From NCBI RefSeq assembly GCF_013373365.1, contig NZ_CP035925.1:3410001-3474000 (forward strand): a DNA stretch of 64,000 bases, in the 5' to 3' direction. The stretch comes from Lentibacillus sp. CBA3610. GTDB taxonomy: Bacteria; Bacillota; Bacilli; Bacillales; Amphibacillaceae. The notes beneath the pieces were generated by a model, which ran no database searches, was not told where the DNA came from, and worked only from the letters and a program-made list of their open reading frames with translations. A program made the position numbers and the translations under genes. This document shows positions 17,956-26,333 of this stretch, piece after piece; the stretch's first letter is position 1; every line of letters begins with the position of its first letter.

Positions 17956-17985
17956 TTTACAAAGTTATGTAAATTTCGTTACAAT
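17956..17985 (+). promoter_or_regulatory. Putative SigA promoter for the PfpI-like gene
   Basis: TTTACA (17956-17961), 18-base spacer, TACAAT (17980-17985), 31 bases before the ATG. Confidence 0.5.
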
Positions 17986-18016
17986 ATAAGTTAAGTGTAG
18001 AAGGAGGTTGATTTAT

Positions 18017-18541
18017 ATGAGTAAACATATTGCTGTTCTCGTTACAGACATGGTAGAAGAAATTGAATTAACCGATCCTGTGAAAGCTTACAAAGAAGCT
18101 GGTCATACGGTAGATATTATCAGTAATGAAGGAAACAGAACAATCAATGGTAAAAATGGCGACGAAATACAAGCAGACCGGGGAATTGATGAAGTGAATG
18201 CAAACGATTATGATGCATTACTCGTTCCTGGCGGTTTTTCGCCTGACTTACTACGTATTAATCCGAAGAATAGTGAGTTCGCAAAAGCATTTTTGCAGGG
18301 CAATAAACCAGTATTTTCAATTTGTCATGGTCCTCAGTTCCTCGTTAATACAGACCTGCTAAAAGGAAGAGAGCTAACGAGCTTTGTTTCCGTACGAAAA
18401 GACCTGGAAAATGCAGGAGCAACTGTAAAAGATGAAGAGGTAGTAGTAGGGAACCTTGTAACAAGCAGAACACCTGATGATCTTTCCTGCATTCAACCGC
18501 GAATCGCTAAAACTTTTGGAAAAATAATTTGTCGATCGTAA
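18017..18541 (+). CDS. DJ-1/PfpI family (YraA-like) protein, 3' frameshift
   Basis: A class I glutamine-amidotransferase-like protein; relatives act as general-stress proteins or deglycases. The nucleophile elbow is FSICHGPQFL (Cys near residue 103), with the Glu in the EEIELTDP segment near 15-20. GGAGG precedes the ATG at 18017. The expected ending RTPDDLPAFNRESLKLLEK is present in the DNA but one frame over: an extra T in CTTTCC at 18483-18487 replaces it with SCIQPRIAKTFGKIICRS and moves the stop from 18527 to 18541. The catalytic region is unaffected. Confidence 0.88.
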   Translation: MSKHIAVLVTDMVEEIELTDPVKAYKEAGHTVDIISNEGNRTINGKNGDEIQADRGIDEVNANDYDALLVPGGFSPDLLRINPKNSEFAKAFLQGNKPVFSICHGPQFLVNTDLLKGRELTSFVSVRKDLENAGATVKDEEVVVGNLVTSRTPDDLSCIQPRIAKTFGKIICRS

Positions 18542-18575
18542 GAGAAGCTGTTAATGATACAGCTTCTCTTTACTT
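18541..18575 (+). terminator. Terminator after the PfpI-like gene
   Basis: AGAGAAGCTGT / ACAGCTTCTCT, 7-base loop, then TTTACTTTT. Confidence 0.85.
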
Positions 18576-18624
18576 TTATCTAATAAATAGAAGGGTTGTA
18601 CAAGCAAATTTGAAAGGAAAAAAG

Positions 18625-18857
18625 ACTGAGTATTGTATTTTCACCCGAAATTCCAGCGACGCTTGCGAATCCATGAACAGCACCAAATTTATCTTCTGCT
18701 TGTTGAATATAGTTTTTGGTTTCTTCTTCTGAGGAAATGTTCGCAGTCACTAAAAGTACCCTGTCGTTTCCAGATTAAGTTCTTTCTTAACATCCTCAAC
18801 CGCATCCTGGTTCACACCCACCATAACAACGTTAGCACCCTTTTCATGTGTTTAGAA
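18625..18857 (-). pseudogene. Short-chain dehydrogenase/reductase fragment
   Basis: Reading the minus strand from about 18857 gives EKGANVVMVGVNQDAVEDVK, then after one frameshift RVLLVTANISSEEETKNYIQ and KFGAVHGFASVAGISGENT. These are the second and fourth Rossmann strands and the NAG-like motif of an SDR of the 3-oxoacyl-ACP-reductase type. The start (TGxxxGIG motif) and the catalytic YxxxK part are absent, so both ends are lost. It fills the 349-base space between the PfpI-like gene and the next gene and is a dead relic. Confidence 0.72.
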
Positions 18858-18890
18858 TGAGAAAAAGAATGATTAAAGAGAGGTCATTAA

Positions 18891-19379
18891 ATGGATGCTT
18901 ATAAGAAAATTCATCTGTTATCCCAGGAGTTAATCCCAGTTATAAACGACTTGGATCATGAACCTGAACAAATCATTTTAGATCATATCAAAGACTGTGA
19001 AGATTGCAGAAAACTATACGCCAATACGGTGAACTTCGACGAAAATATTCCCGAACCTGATTACGCCAACGATGTTGAAGTAAAACCCCTGAAAAAATTG
19101 GTTCAGTTTAATACCGGATTAAAGTTATTATTGATTGCTTTAAGGGCAATTATTCTGTTCTATATTTTTTACTCGAGTTTCAGTTACTATGATGTGGAAT
19201 CTGCAGCGATGATACTTGCTTCCTTCCAAGGCGCCATATTCTTATTTTACATGCCCGCTGCCGTCTTTCTGCTGGTATTCACCATCACCTTTTTCAACAA
19301 AAAATGGGTATGGACATCTTTCATAACTGATTTAATGATCATTATATTCCTCGACAATATTGTGCAGTTATTTCTATAA
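18891..19379 (+). CDS. Membrane protein with N-terminal ZAS-like zinc motif
   Basis: A 162-residue protein with a cytoplasmic head containing HIKDCEDCRKLY, the His-x3-Cys-x2-Cys arrangement of zinc-binding anti-sigma domains, and three transmembrane helices (about 84-102, 108-128, 133-160). Anti-sigma factors usually have one transmembrane helix and sit next to a sigma gene; no sigma gene is adjacent, so I do not call it one. It is followed after 18 bases by another membrane protein and probably shares its transcript. Not recognised as a named family. Confidence 0.65.
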   Translation: MDAYKKIHLLSQELIPVINDLDHEPEQIILDHIKDCEDCRKLYANTVNFDENIPEPDYANDVEVKPLKKLVQFNTGLKLLLIALRAIILFYIFYSSFSYYDVESAAMILASFQGAIFLFYMPAAVFLLVFTITFFNKKWVWTSFITDLMIIIFLDNIVQLFL

Positions 19380-19397
19380 AAAACTGGAGGCGTTAAC

Positions 19398-20069
19398 GTG
19401 GTGTACTTGATTACGCTGGGCGGTATGTTTTTGGGTTGTATTCTTTTCATGTTTACGTTTATTGCATCTAAAAGGAGTGGCAAGTATTATTTAGCCCCAA
19501 TCATCACATTTCTTTTTTCTGTTGTTATTGTTGTCTATAGCTTGATTGTTGTTGGCGGGTTTGAAGGTATGGGATATCTATTTTTAGCAGCAGGATTTTT
19601 AATCATCAGTATTGCTGGTACACTGTTCCTGCCATTCTTAATCCGCAGAAAAGCGTCACAGCAATTCAAGAAACGGGATAAAATCAGTCTTGTCATGTTA
19701 CCGATCATATTTTTTGCAACGATTGGGTTGGTCATTTTCTCTGAACAGGGCTATTGGATTATTGATAAAGGAGAGCACAACTATGTAAGAGGAGAAGGGA
19801 TAGAAAACTATTATAGAGTTTCCACCATTTCTGAAGGGAAAAAACAAGTTTCGTTAAGGGTCGGTGAAGAATACATGGGAAAAGAAATTGAGGTAGAAAA
19901 TATAACGAAGCGTGGACCTACGGAAATCACTGTGAAAATGGTAGAAGGTGAGGATGAGAATAAAATCCCGTATATTGACATCGGCGTGGATGAAATAACT
20001 GAGCCGGTAAAAGTCCAGACAACAAATGGTGTTGTTTTTGAATCGGCAAAGGATAAAGCGGGTAATTAG
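19398..20069 (+). CDS. Membrane protein with extracytoplasmic beta domain (YesK-like N-terminus)
   Basis: A 223-residue protein. Three N-terminal helices (about 4-22, 32-53, 57-81), then a further hydrophobic segment at 95-113 (ISLVMLPIIFFATIGLVIF) and a soluble C-terminal part of about 105 residues rich in beta-forming, charged residues. The first three helices resemble YesK-type small membrane proteins. It lies 18 bases after the preceding zinc-motif membrane gene, so the two likely act together; function unknown. Confidence 0.6.
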   Translation: MVYLITLGGMFLGCILFMFTFIASKRSGKYYLAPIITFLFSVVIVVYSLIVVGGFEGMGYLFLAAGFLIISIAGTLFLPFLIRRKASQQFKKRDKISLVMLPIIFFATIGLVIFSEQGYWIIDKGEHNYVRGEGIENYYRVSTISEGKKQVSLRVGEEYMGKEIEVENITKRGPTEITVKMVEGEDENKIPYIDIGVDEITEPVKVQTTNGVVFESAKDKAGN

Positions 20070-20159
20070 CAGGAAGAATCCCTTTCCTGCAAAAACGGTG
20101 CACAAAATGTCGGGTGGATACATTTAATCCCTGTTTTTCTGTGGATAAAGGAGGCTCAA

Positions 20160-21035
20160 GTGGATTTGCTTAAGAATATGAATGATGCCATGGCGTATAT
20201 TGAGGAGAACCTGACAAACGAAATAGACTTCAAGATCGTGGCCAGATTAGCTCACAGTTCGGAATATCATTTCAAAAGGATGTTTTCTTTTCTATCAGGT
20301 ATGACCTTATCAGAATACATTCGCTGCAGACGACTGAGCTTAGCAGCAGCTGAACTCATGAATCAAAATACAAAGATAATTGATGTTGCGATGAAATATG
20401 GCTACCATTCACCGGACGCTTTTACAAGGGCTTTTCAAAATTTACATGGCATCACACCTTCAGAAGCAAGAAATAAGGGCCAGCCATTAAAAGCTTATCC
20501 ACCAATGACTTTCCAATTATCAATTAGTGGAGGGATTGAGATGAATTATCGCATTGAACAGAAAGAAGCATTCAATATCGTTGGTCTCATGAAAAGAGTA
20601 TCCATCATGTTTGAAGGCGAAAATCCGGAAATTGCAGAAATGTGGAAATCCTTGACGACGGAGGAATTCGAGCAATTAGAAAAACTGTCGGATGTTGAAC
20701 CTAATGGGATCATTCAGGCTTCAACAAACTTTTCAGAAGGGCGTATGGAAGAAAAAGGAGGGCTTGATCAATATATTGGCGTGGCCACATCACAAGAATC
20801 CCCGGACCATTTTTCAAAACTTGAAGTTCCTGCCTTAACATGGGCGGTATTCGAATCAACAGGATTATTTCCTGATAAACTGCAGGAAACTTGGGGGAAG
20901 ATTTACTCGGAGTGGCTGCCATCTTCTGACTACCAGGTAACAGAAGGCCCAGAAATCCTGTCCATTAAAAGTGAAGACTTAACTTCACCTTCCGTAAAAA
21001 GTGACATTTGGATTCCTGTTTCAAAAAGATTATGA
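20160..21035 (+). CDS. AraC-family regulator with GyrI-like effector domain
   Basis: A 291-residue transcription factor. Two AraC helix-turn-helix motifs occupy residues 10-105 ([20 protein letters not shown] and [21 protein letters not shown]). From about 125 to the end is a GyrI-like/SOUL-type small-molecule-binding domain ([18 protein letters not shown] ... [14 protein letters not shown]). This two-part layout is that of the Rob/BmrR-like group that senses drugs or lipophilic cations. The start is a GTG at 20160 behind GGAGG. The target gene is not obvious here. Confidence 0.85.
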   Translation: MDLLKNMNDAMAYIEENLTNEIDFKIVARLAHSSEYHFKRMFSFLSGMTLSEYIRCRRLSLAAAELMNQNTKIIDVAMKYGYHSPDAFTRAFQNLHGITPSEARNKGQPLKAYPPMTFQLSISGGIEMNYRIEQKEAFNIVGLMKRVSIMFEGENPEIAEMWKSLTTEEFEQLEKLSDVEPNGIIQASTNFSEGRMEEKGGLDQYIGVATSQESPDHFSKLEVPALTWAVFESTGLFPDKLQETWGKIYSEWLPSSDYQVTEGPEILSIKSEDLTSPSVKSDIWIPVSKRL

Positions 21036-21147
21036 TGACAAAGTTTATTGAGCTGTTTCGGCAGCTCTTTATTTTTTTGAAGGCGGATTGACTGTGAATC
21101 AATAAACCCATGCCGTCTTTCTTTTCAAGTATAATTGTTTAAAAAAT

Positions 21148-21176
21148 TTGACAATACTACACACCTTGCATATAAT
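21148..21176 (+). promoter_or_regulatory. Consensus SigA promoter of RHH/PIN module 2
   Basis: TTGACA (21148-21153), 17-base spacer, TATAAT (21171-21176): perfect consensus, 22 bases before the antitoxin ATG. Module 1 has the same spacing. Confidence 0.8.
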
Positions 21177-21198
21177 TTATGTGTAGGAGGCGTTCAAT

Positions 21199-21465
21199 AT
21201 GGAGTATCCCATGAAACGGAAACAATTTCATATAACAGAACAGGATGAAAAGGCTTTAAAGGATTTGGCTCAAAATAAGGGGCTATCTGAAGCCGAAATT
21301 GTGAGAGAAGCCATCCGGGAGTATACGTCAAATAATCAAAAGAAGGGAAACCCCTTACTCGAAATGGCAAGCAAAGCAGAGAGTTATATGGTTGAATCTG
21401 CCGAGGATTTGTCAGTGAACCATGATGATTATCTTCAGGAGATACATGATAATGAGAAACAATAG
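21199..21465 (+). CDS. Ribbon-helix-helix antitoxin (module 2)
   Basis: An 88-residue paralogue of the module 1 antitoxin: RHH strand MKRKQFHITEQDEKAL, helices GLSEAEIVREAIREYTSNNQ, and an acidic tail. It starts with ATG at 21199 behind TAGGAGG and overlaps the toxin gene by 14 bases, exactly as in module 1. Expected to bind its own promoter and neutralise the adjacent PIN nuclease. Confidence 0.82.
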   Translation: MEYPMKRKQFHITEQDEKALKDLAQNKGLSEAEIVREAIREYTSNNQKKGNPLLEMASKAESYMVESAEDLSVNHDDYLQEIHDNEKQ

Positions 21466-21862
21466 ATGTTTTCTGGACACCAGTGCATTGATTGCGTTAA
21501 ACGATGTTAAAGATCAATATCATGAGAAATCACGAGATATTGCGGCATCATTAAAAGACAGCAGATTGATTCTTTCGGATGCCGTTGTGACTGAGACCTA
21601 TAGCCTCCTGAGATATCGGTCAGGTTTCAATATTGCCCGTTATTTTCTCGACACCGTGGTGACGGATGATTCCTTCATGATTGTGGAGATTACGCCTTCA
21701 ATAAGAGAAAACACTTTGCAAATTCTTGATCAATACTGCGAACATAAAATTTCATATTGTGATGCGTTAAGTGTGGCAGTCATGAACGAACAGCAAATTG
21801 AGACGATTTTTGCGTTTGATTATCACTTTGAAATGATGGGTGTCCGGCTTGTCCGGATATAA
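21452..21862 (+). CDS. PIN-domain ribonuclease toxin (module 2)
   Basis: A 136-residue VapC-like protein similar to the one at 14456-14881: FLDTSALIAL (Asp9), VTETYSLLRYRSGF, ISYCDALSVAVM and FAFDYHF carry the acidic active-site residues in the same order and spacing. The start at 21452 mirrors module 1. The T-E-T-Y-S/T-W/L-L-R-Y-R block is nearly identical in both, pointing to duplication of the whole module within about 7 kb. RNA target unknown. Confidence 0.83.
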   Translation: MRNNRCFLDTSALIALNDVKDQYHEKSRDIAASLKDSRLILSDAVVTETYSLLRYRSGFNIARYFLDTVVTDDSFMIVEITPSIRENTLQILDQYCEHKISYCDALSVAVMNEQQIETIFAFDYHFEMMGVRLVRI

Positions 21863-21884
21863 AAATAGCCCCGGTCGCTTTAAC

Positions 21885-22253
21885 TCACTGATTGTTATAC
21901 GGCACTCTCCCAAACCACTTGTACCGGCGTGTCGAAACAAATCGGTATGCCGGATCACCGACATAATCAATGAACGGAAAATAGAGTAAAACAGCTAAAG
22001 GGACGGTGGCAGGCAGTACGGAAAGAATCCTGCGAACCGTATAAAAGCCTGTAAGCACTTTTTTGTCTTTGGTATACATATAGATTTCATCATACATATT
22101 TTTATAGGCGTTAATTCTCTCTCTTGTTGATTCACTCACTTTTTGAACAGGAAACCAGAAAATAGCTCCCTTCCAGTCAAGCCTCTTCAATACTGCTTTT
22201 ACTGTTCGGCACAACGGGCATTCAGCATCGTAAAACACGATATGTTTATCCAT
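21885..22253 (-). CDS. DCC-family thiol-disulfide oxidoreductase (DUF393)
   Basis: A 122-residue protein with the family signature FYDAECPLCRTVKAVLKRLDW near the N-terminus (the DxxCxxC motif that gives DCC its name) and a hydrophobic C-terminal half (about 70-100). The start is ATG at 22253 behind GGAGGGAAG; an upstream extension to 22316 lacks a ribosome site. Thioredoxin-like redox activity is assumed for the family but not proven. It converges on the PIN toxin with only 22 bases between them. Confidence 0.82.
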   Translation of the reverse strand: MDKHIVFYDAECPLCRTVKAVLKRLDWKGAIFWFPVQKVSESTRERINAYKNMYDEIYMYTKDKKVLTGFYTVRRILSVLPATVPLAVLLYFPFIDYVGDPAYRFVSTRRYKWFGRVPYNNQ

Positions 22254-22409
22254 CGGGAACTTCCCTCCTTCTTTCGGATTATTTCCTCCAGCAGCCAAAA
22301 TCAAACTGACACTCACGAAAATTTGACAATAAGATGAACTTTCTATAGAGACAGCTTACTTTAAAAGTATCATATGATAAGGTGTGAAAAAATCTAGAGT
22401 AAATTTCCA

Positions 22410-22437
22410 TTAAAATGTACTTAACAAACACTTAACA
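22410..22437 (+). promoter_or_regulatory. Pho-box-like direct repeats upstream of ltaS
   Basis: TTAAAA (22410), TTAACA (22421) and TTAACA (22432) repeat with an exact 11-base period, the pattern of PhoP-binding TT(A/T)ACA repeats in Bacillus. A possible -10, TAGAAT, lies at 22455-22460. Inference from pattern; PhoP binding is untested. Confidence 0.5.
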
Positions 22438-22573
22438 AAATAAAGATATGGGTGTAGAATAGAGTCTGTTAAATTTGAAATGCCCTTTAAAGGTTTTAAA
22501 TCCTCAAAAAAGGGAATAGACTGATTTGAAATTAAACTGAAAGTCAGTAAGAAAAAATGTGGAGTGAGTGAAA

Positions 22574-24544
22574 GTGAAAAAACTAACAAACTTAAAATCT
22601 ACCAAGATGGGATTTTTTCTGTTAGCTTTAGTCCTGTTTTGGATGAAGACGTATATCATATATATTACGGAATTTAGTTTAGGCGTCAGTAATATGCTGC
22701 AGCATTTTTTACTGTTTATCAACCCTTTGAGTTCAGGTCTGATTTTATTGGGCTTTGCGTTGTTTTTTAAAGGGAAACGATTCGGTATTGCGCTGCTGAT
22801 TATAGACACATTATTGACCTTGTTTATGTATGCCAATGTCGTTTTCTACCGCGATTATGGCAGCTTTATTACCATTCAGGTGATGATGCAGACGGACAAT
22901 ATCGGAAGTATCGGCAATAGTTTCCTGGGACTGGCTCAATGGCATGACCTCCTTTATGCGCTGGATCTTGTTATCCTGGCTGTTTTGTTTGCCAAACGGA
23001 AAGTGCATTGGTCCCCGGCACGCTTTAGCTTCAAAAAGCCATTTGCGGTGCTGGCCACAGGTGTGCTTGTGTTTGCTGCTAACCTGGGCTTGGCGGAGAT
23101 AGACCGGCCGCAGCTGTTGGAGCGGGTTTTTGACAATAATTATATTGTCAAATATCTCGGTTTGCCCAGTTTCGCCGTGCTGAACACGGTACAGTCCGTT
23201 GAGGTAAGTGCTCAGCGTTCAATGGCTTCAAGTGAAGATTTAACGGAAGTGGAAAGCTATACCGACAGGAAGTATGCTGAACCGAACGCTGAGTATTTCG
23301 GGACGGCTGAAGGCAAAAATATTATCAAGATCCACTTGGAATCTCTCCAGTCATTCGTAATTGATTATGAATTGAACGGGGAAGAAGTGACACCATTCCT
23401 GAATTCGCTTGTTAATGATGAGAGCAAGAATTTCACTTATTTCGATAACTTCTTCCACCAGACTGAACAGGGTAAAACCGCAGATGCAGAGCTGTTATTG
23501 GATAATTCATTGTACGGCTTGCCACAGGGTTCTGCTTTTGTAACGAAAGGCACGAACACGTATCAGGCGCTGCCGGCCATTATGGATCAGAAGCAGGATT
23601 ACACGAGTGCTGTGTTCCATGGTGACGAGGGTTCATTCTGGAATCGGGATCAAATTTATAAGCAATTTGGCATTGATGAGTTTTATGACGATGAGTATTA
23701 CGATATGAGCCAGGAAAATGTTATCAATTATGGATTGAAGGATAAGCCGTTCTTTGAACAGTCCATGCCGATGCTTGAGGATCTGGCGGCGCAAGATGAT
23801 CCATTTTATGCGCACATGATGACACTGACACACCATCATCCGTTTGTATTGGATGAAGGTGAAGCGTCAATCGAGCCGGCTCAAACAGGTAATGGTACGG
23901 TTGATCGTTATTTCCAGACTGCCCGTTATATGGATGAGTCGTTGGAGCAGTTTTTTGAAGATCTGAAGGAACAAGGATTGTATGAAGATTCCGTCATTAT
24001 GATTTATGGTGACCATAATGGCATTTCCGGAAATCATAATGAAGCCATGAGTCAAATCATGGGTGAGGAAATAACACCATTAAAATTTGCTGACTTACAA
24101 CGGGTACCATTTATGATTCGTGTCCCTGGTGTTGAAGGCCAAGGTACAAAACATGAATTCAGCAGCCAGGTTGACGTCATGCCGACAATGCTGCACCTCT
24201 TGGGCATCGATTCCAAGGACTATATTCAGTTCGGTACTGACATGTTTTCTGAGGAGCATAAGGACTTTGCAGCATTCCGTAATGGCGACTTTATGACTGA
24301 AGACTACAGTTATGTGCAAGAAAAGTTTTATAATAATGAAACAGACGAAGTTATTGAGGAACCGACCGATGAAATGAAAGAATTGCGTGATCAGGTCCAC
24401 TATGAACTGAGTCTGAATGATGAGGTCCTGAATGGTGACCTGCTGCGATTCTATGAGCCTACCGAAGACTGGGAACCTGTTGATCCCAGCGACTATCAGT
24501 ATGGGAAATCTGAAGAAGACGATGAAGAAAATAACGATCAATGA
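22574..24544 (+). CDS. ltaS: Lipoteichoic acid synthase (LtaS-type)
   Basis: Polymerises glycerol-phosphate from phosphatidylglycerol to build lipoteichoic acid at the outer membrane face. Five N-terminal transmembrane helices (about 12-32, 42-66, 71-92, 126-142, 155-173) precede an extracellular sulfatase-fold domain. Catalytic Thr302 is in QTEQGKTADAE, a metal-ligand Glu255 in IHLESLQS, and further ligands in YGDHNGISG near 478. A possible signal-peptidase site (VSAQ) follows the last helix. Total 656 residues, with an acidic tail. Start: GTG at 22574, 9 bases after GGAG; a GTG at 22568 is also possible. Confidence 0.93.
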   Translation: MKKLTNLKSTKMGFFLLALVLFWMKTYIIYITEFSLGVSNMLQHFLLFINPLSSGLILLGFALFFKGKRFGIALLIIDTLLTLFMYANVVFYRDYGSFITIQVMMQTDNIGSIGNSFLGLAQWHDLLYALDLVILAVLFAKRKVHWSPARFSFKKPFAVLATGVLVFAANLGLAEIDRPQLLERVFDNNYIVKYLGLPSFAVLNTVQSVEVSAQRSMASSEDLTEVESYTDRKYAEPNAEYFGTAEGKNIIKIHLESLQSFVIDYELNGEEVTPFLNSLVNDESKNFTYFDNFFHQTEQGKTADAELLLDNSLYGLPQGSAFVTKGTNTYQALPAIMDQKQDYTSAVFHGDEGSFWNRDQIYKQFGIDEFYDDEYYDMSQENVINYGLKDKPFFEQSMPMLEDLAAQDDPFYAHMMTLTHHHPFVLDEGEASIEPAQTGNGTVDRYFQTARYMDESLEQFFEDLKEQGLYEDSVIMIYGDHNGISGNHNEAMSQIMGEEITPLKFADLQRVPFMIRVPGVEGQGTKHEFSSQVDVMPTMLHLLGIDSKDYIQFGTDMFSEEHKDFAAFRNGDFMTEDYSYVQEKFYNNETDEVIEEPTDEMKELRDQVHYELSLNDEVLNGDLLRFYEPTEDWEPVDPSDYQYGKSEEDDEENNDQ

Positions 24545-24553
24545 GTAGTAAAT

Positions 24554-24582
24554 ACCTCCACTTCGATGTGGGGGTTTTTTCT
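24554..24582 (+). terminator. Terminator after ltaS
   Basis: ACCTCCAC / GTGGGGGT stem with a TTCGAT loop and a T6 tract. Confidence 0.85.
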
Positions 24583-24691
24583 TTCTTAAATTTGATTAAA
24601 CATATAGCGATGCGCTTTTTATCAAGTGGAATATTACCCTTGGAATCTGGTAATATTGACTTGCAGGTAAATGACGGAGGGGAGTGTTTTT

Positions 24692-25324
24692 GTGAAGGCG
24701 ATAATTTTTGATTTTGATGGGACGTTAGCTGATACATTACCCGTCTGTTATCGGGCGTTTCAGGATGTTTTCAGGACGTTTGACGGCAAGGAGCTTTCTG
24801 ATGATGACGTAAGGGCAATGTTCGGACCTTCTGAAACGGAGATTATCCAAAAAAATCTCACAAATAGCAATAAAGAAGAGGCTATTGAACTATTTTACAA
24901 GAGCTATACGGATAATCATCAGCAATTGGTCAAATCGAACGCAGAAATAAATGATATGCTGACGTATTTGAATGACAGGGGCGTTAAATTAGGAATTGTA
25001 ACGGGGAAAGCGAGAAGAAGTTTGGATATTTCTGTAAAAGCCCTTGAGATGGATAACCGGTTTGAGGCGGTTATAACAGGTGATGATGTCGAAAAATCCA
25101 AGCCGCATCCGGAGGGGGTAACCAAGGCCTTATCACTATTGGATGTTGTAAACGATGAGGCAATGTTTATTGGAGACAGTGACGCTGATATTGAAGCTGG
25201 AAATCGGGCAAATGTTCAAACAGCAGGCGTTCAATGGCTCCCTGAGTACCAGACATCAGAATTCACTGCCAAACCTGATAACGTATTTAAGACCGTTTCG
25301 GATCTTTTCACTATTATGGATTAA
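24692..25324 (+). CDS. HAD-superfamily phosphatase (Gph/PpaX-like)
   Basis: A 210-residue haloacid dehalogenase hydrolase. HAD motifs I (IIFDFDGTLADT), II (LGIVTGKAR), III (KPHP) and IV (FIGDSDADIEAG) are all present, with a helical cap of the phosphoglycolate-phosphatase/beta-PGM type between I and II. Substrate cannot be assigned; PpaX (pyrophosphatase) and phosphoglycolate phosphatase are the closest candidates, though the gene is not beside lgt/hprK as ppaX is. The GTG start at 24692 has GGAGGGGAG upstream; longer readings do not align with the family. Confidence 0.85.
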   Translation: MKAIIFDFDGTLADTLPVCYRAFQDVFRTFDGKELSDDDVRAMFGPSETEIIQKNLTNSNKEEAIELFYKSYTDNHQQLVKSNAEINDMLTYLNDRGVKLGIVTGKARRSLDISVKALEMDNRFEAVITGDDVEKSKPHPEGVTKALSLLDVVNDEAMFIGDSDADIEAGNRANVQTAGVQWLPEYQTSEFTAKPDNVFKTVSDLFTIMD

Positions 25325-25345
25325 TATACTGGGGTTGGATAAGAC

Positions 25346-25418
25346 AATCTATAGCGATTATCTGCAAATCTACAGCGGGCCCCTGGAATCTAAAGCGTTT
25401 TTACACAATTCTGCAGCG
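25346..25418. repeat. 21-bp-phased AATCTANAGCG array
   Basis: Cores AATCTATAGCG (25346), AATCTACAGCG (25367), AATCTAAAGCG (25387) and ATTCTGCAGCG (ending 25418) repeat with 21, 20 and 21-base steps; the intervening bases vary. It lies in the 190-base gap between the HAD phosphatase and the DNA glycosylase gene. Confidence 0.65.
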
Positions 25419-25514
25419 CTGCGCTGAAGCTCTGTCAATCGAGTTAGATTAGCCCCTTTTCATCTGGTCCGAAATGCCGTCAAAGCAATTATTCCGCAAA
25501 ATTGAGGGTATCAC

Positions 25515-26159
25515 GTGATGATAAATAATTATCAAAGAATTTATAATAAATTGCTCGACTATTACGGCCCGCAGCATTGGTGGCCGGCCGATACGCCGTT
25601 TGAAATGATGATTGGCGCCATTCTTGTCCAAAACACGAGCTGGCATAATGCAGAAAAGGCATTAATGAATGTTGAGCCGTATCTGGATCCTGAGCGGATG
25701 GAAGAACTGAGAACTGACGAATTGGCCCAGCTGATTCGCTCCAGCGGCTTTTTTAATATTAAAGCTAAACGAATCAAAGCTTTTTTGGATTGGTTTAAAG
25801 CCTATCATTACAATATACCAACGATTAAAAAGCTCGGTAAGCAGACAGTAAGAAATGAGCTGCTTACGATTAATGGTATTGGGCGTGAAACTGCTGATGT
25901 TATGCTGCTGTATGCGTTTGATAAACCGGTATTTGTTGTTGATGCCTATGCAAGGCGAATCTTTTATCGAATTGGTTTAAATATGCCGACATCCTATGAC
26001 ACCTTTCAGAAACAAGTGGAGGATGCGGTGCCGAGCGATTTGCAAGTACTGAATGACTATCATGCACTGCTGGTAGAGCATGCGAAGGTTCATTGTAAGG
26101 CAACACCAATTTGTGAGGGATGTCCGTTGTTTGAGATGTGTGAACAGAGGTTGGGTTAA
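25515..26159 (+). CDS. HhH-GPD DNA glycosylase, endonuclease III-related (MagIII-like)
   Basis: A 214-residue base-excision-repair glycosylase. The helix-hairpin-helix is INGIGRETAD, followed by the conserved Asp in VVDAYARRI, and the C-terminus has a [4Fe-4S] cluster CKATPICEGCPLFEMC (C-x5-C-x2-C-x5-C). In Nth the loop reads GRKTA with a catalytic Lys; here it is GRETA, so the Lys is Glu. That change is shared with the monofunctional 3-methyladenine glycosylase group (MagIII) rather than true Nth, so AP-lyase activity is unlikely. The start at 25515 or 25518 (two ATGs) follows a weak ribosome site. Confidence 0.85.
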   Translation: MMINNYQRIYNKLLDYYGPQHWWPADTPFEMMIGAILVQNTSWHNAEKALMNVEPYLDPERMEELRTDELAQLIRSSGFFNIKAKRIKAFLDWFKAYHYNIPTIKKLGKQTVRNELLTINGIGRETADVMLLYAFDKPVFVVDAYARRIFYRIGLNMPTSYDTFQKQVEDAVPSDLQVLNDYHALLVEHAKVHCKATPICEGCPLFEMCEQRLG

Positions 26160-26284
26160 TGTGTGCGTGGTAATTTCAGTAAATTCACTTTCAATTTCAC
26201 TGATACGCTCCTCGGGTGTTTGTCCCTTCAATTTCTTTTCATGTGCTAGCATTTGCAATTTTAAAGCGTATATTGGGTCTTTCC
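26157..26284 (-). other. Possible protein-coding remnant
   Basis: On the minus strand, KDPIYALKLQMLAHEKKLKG followed by TPEERISEIESEFTEITTH has the look of a real, charged, helical protein. It has no start with a ribosome site and runs without a stop into antisense of the glycosylase gene. A broken gene end is the best guess; chance is not excluded. Confidence 0.25.
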
Positions 26285-26286
26285 AT

Positions 26287-26333
26287 AAAAAAGAACTGGC
26301 GACAACACTTCATGAGATCTTAACCAGTTCTTA
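26287..26333 (-). terminator. Terminator of the DUF1992 gene
   Basis: On the minus strand AAGAACTGG / CCAGTTCTT with a 23-base loop and a TTTTTT tail. Confidence 0.7.
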
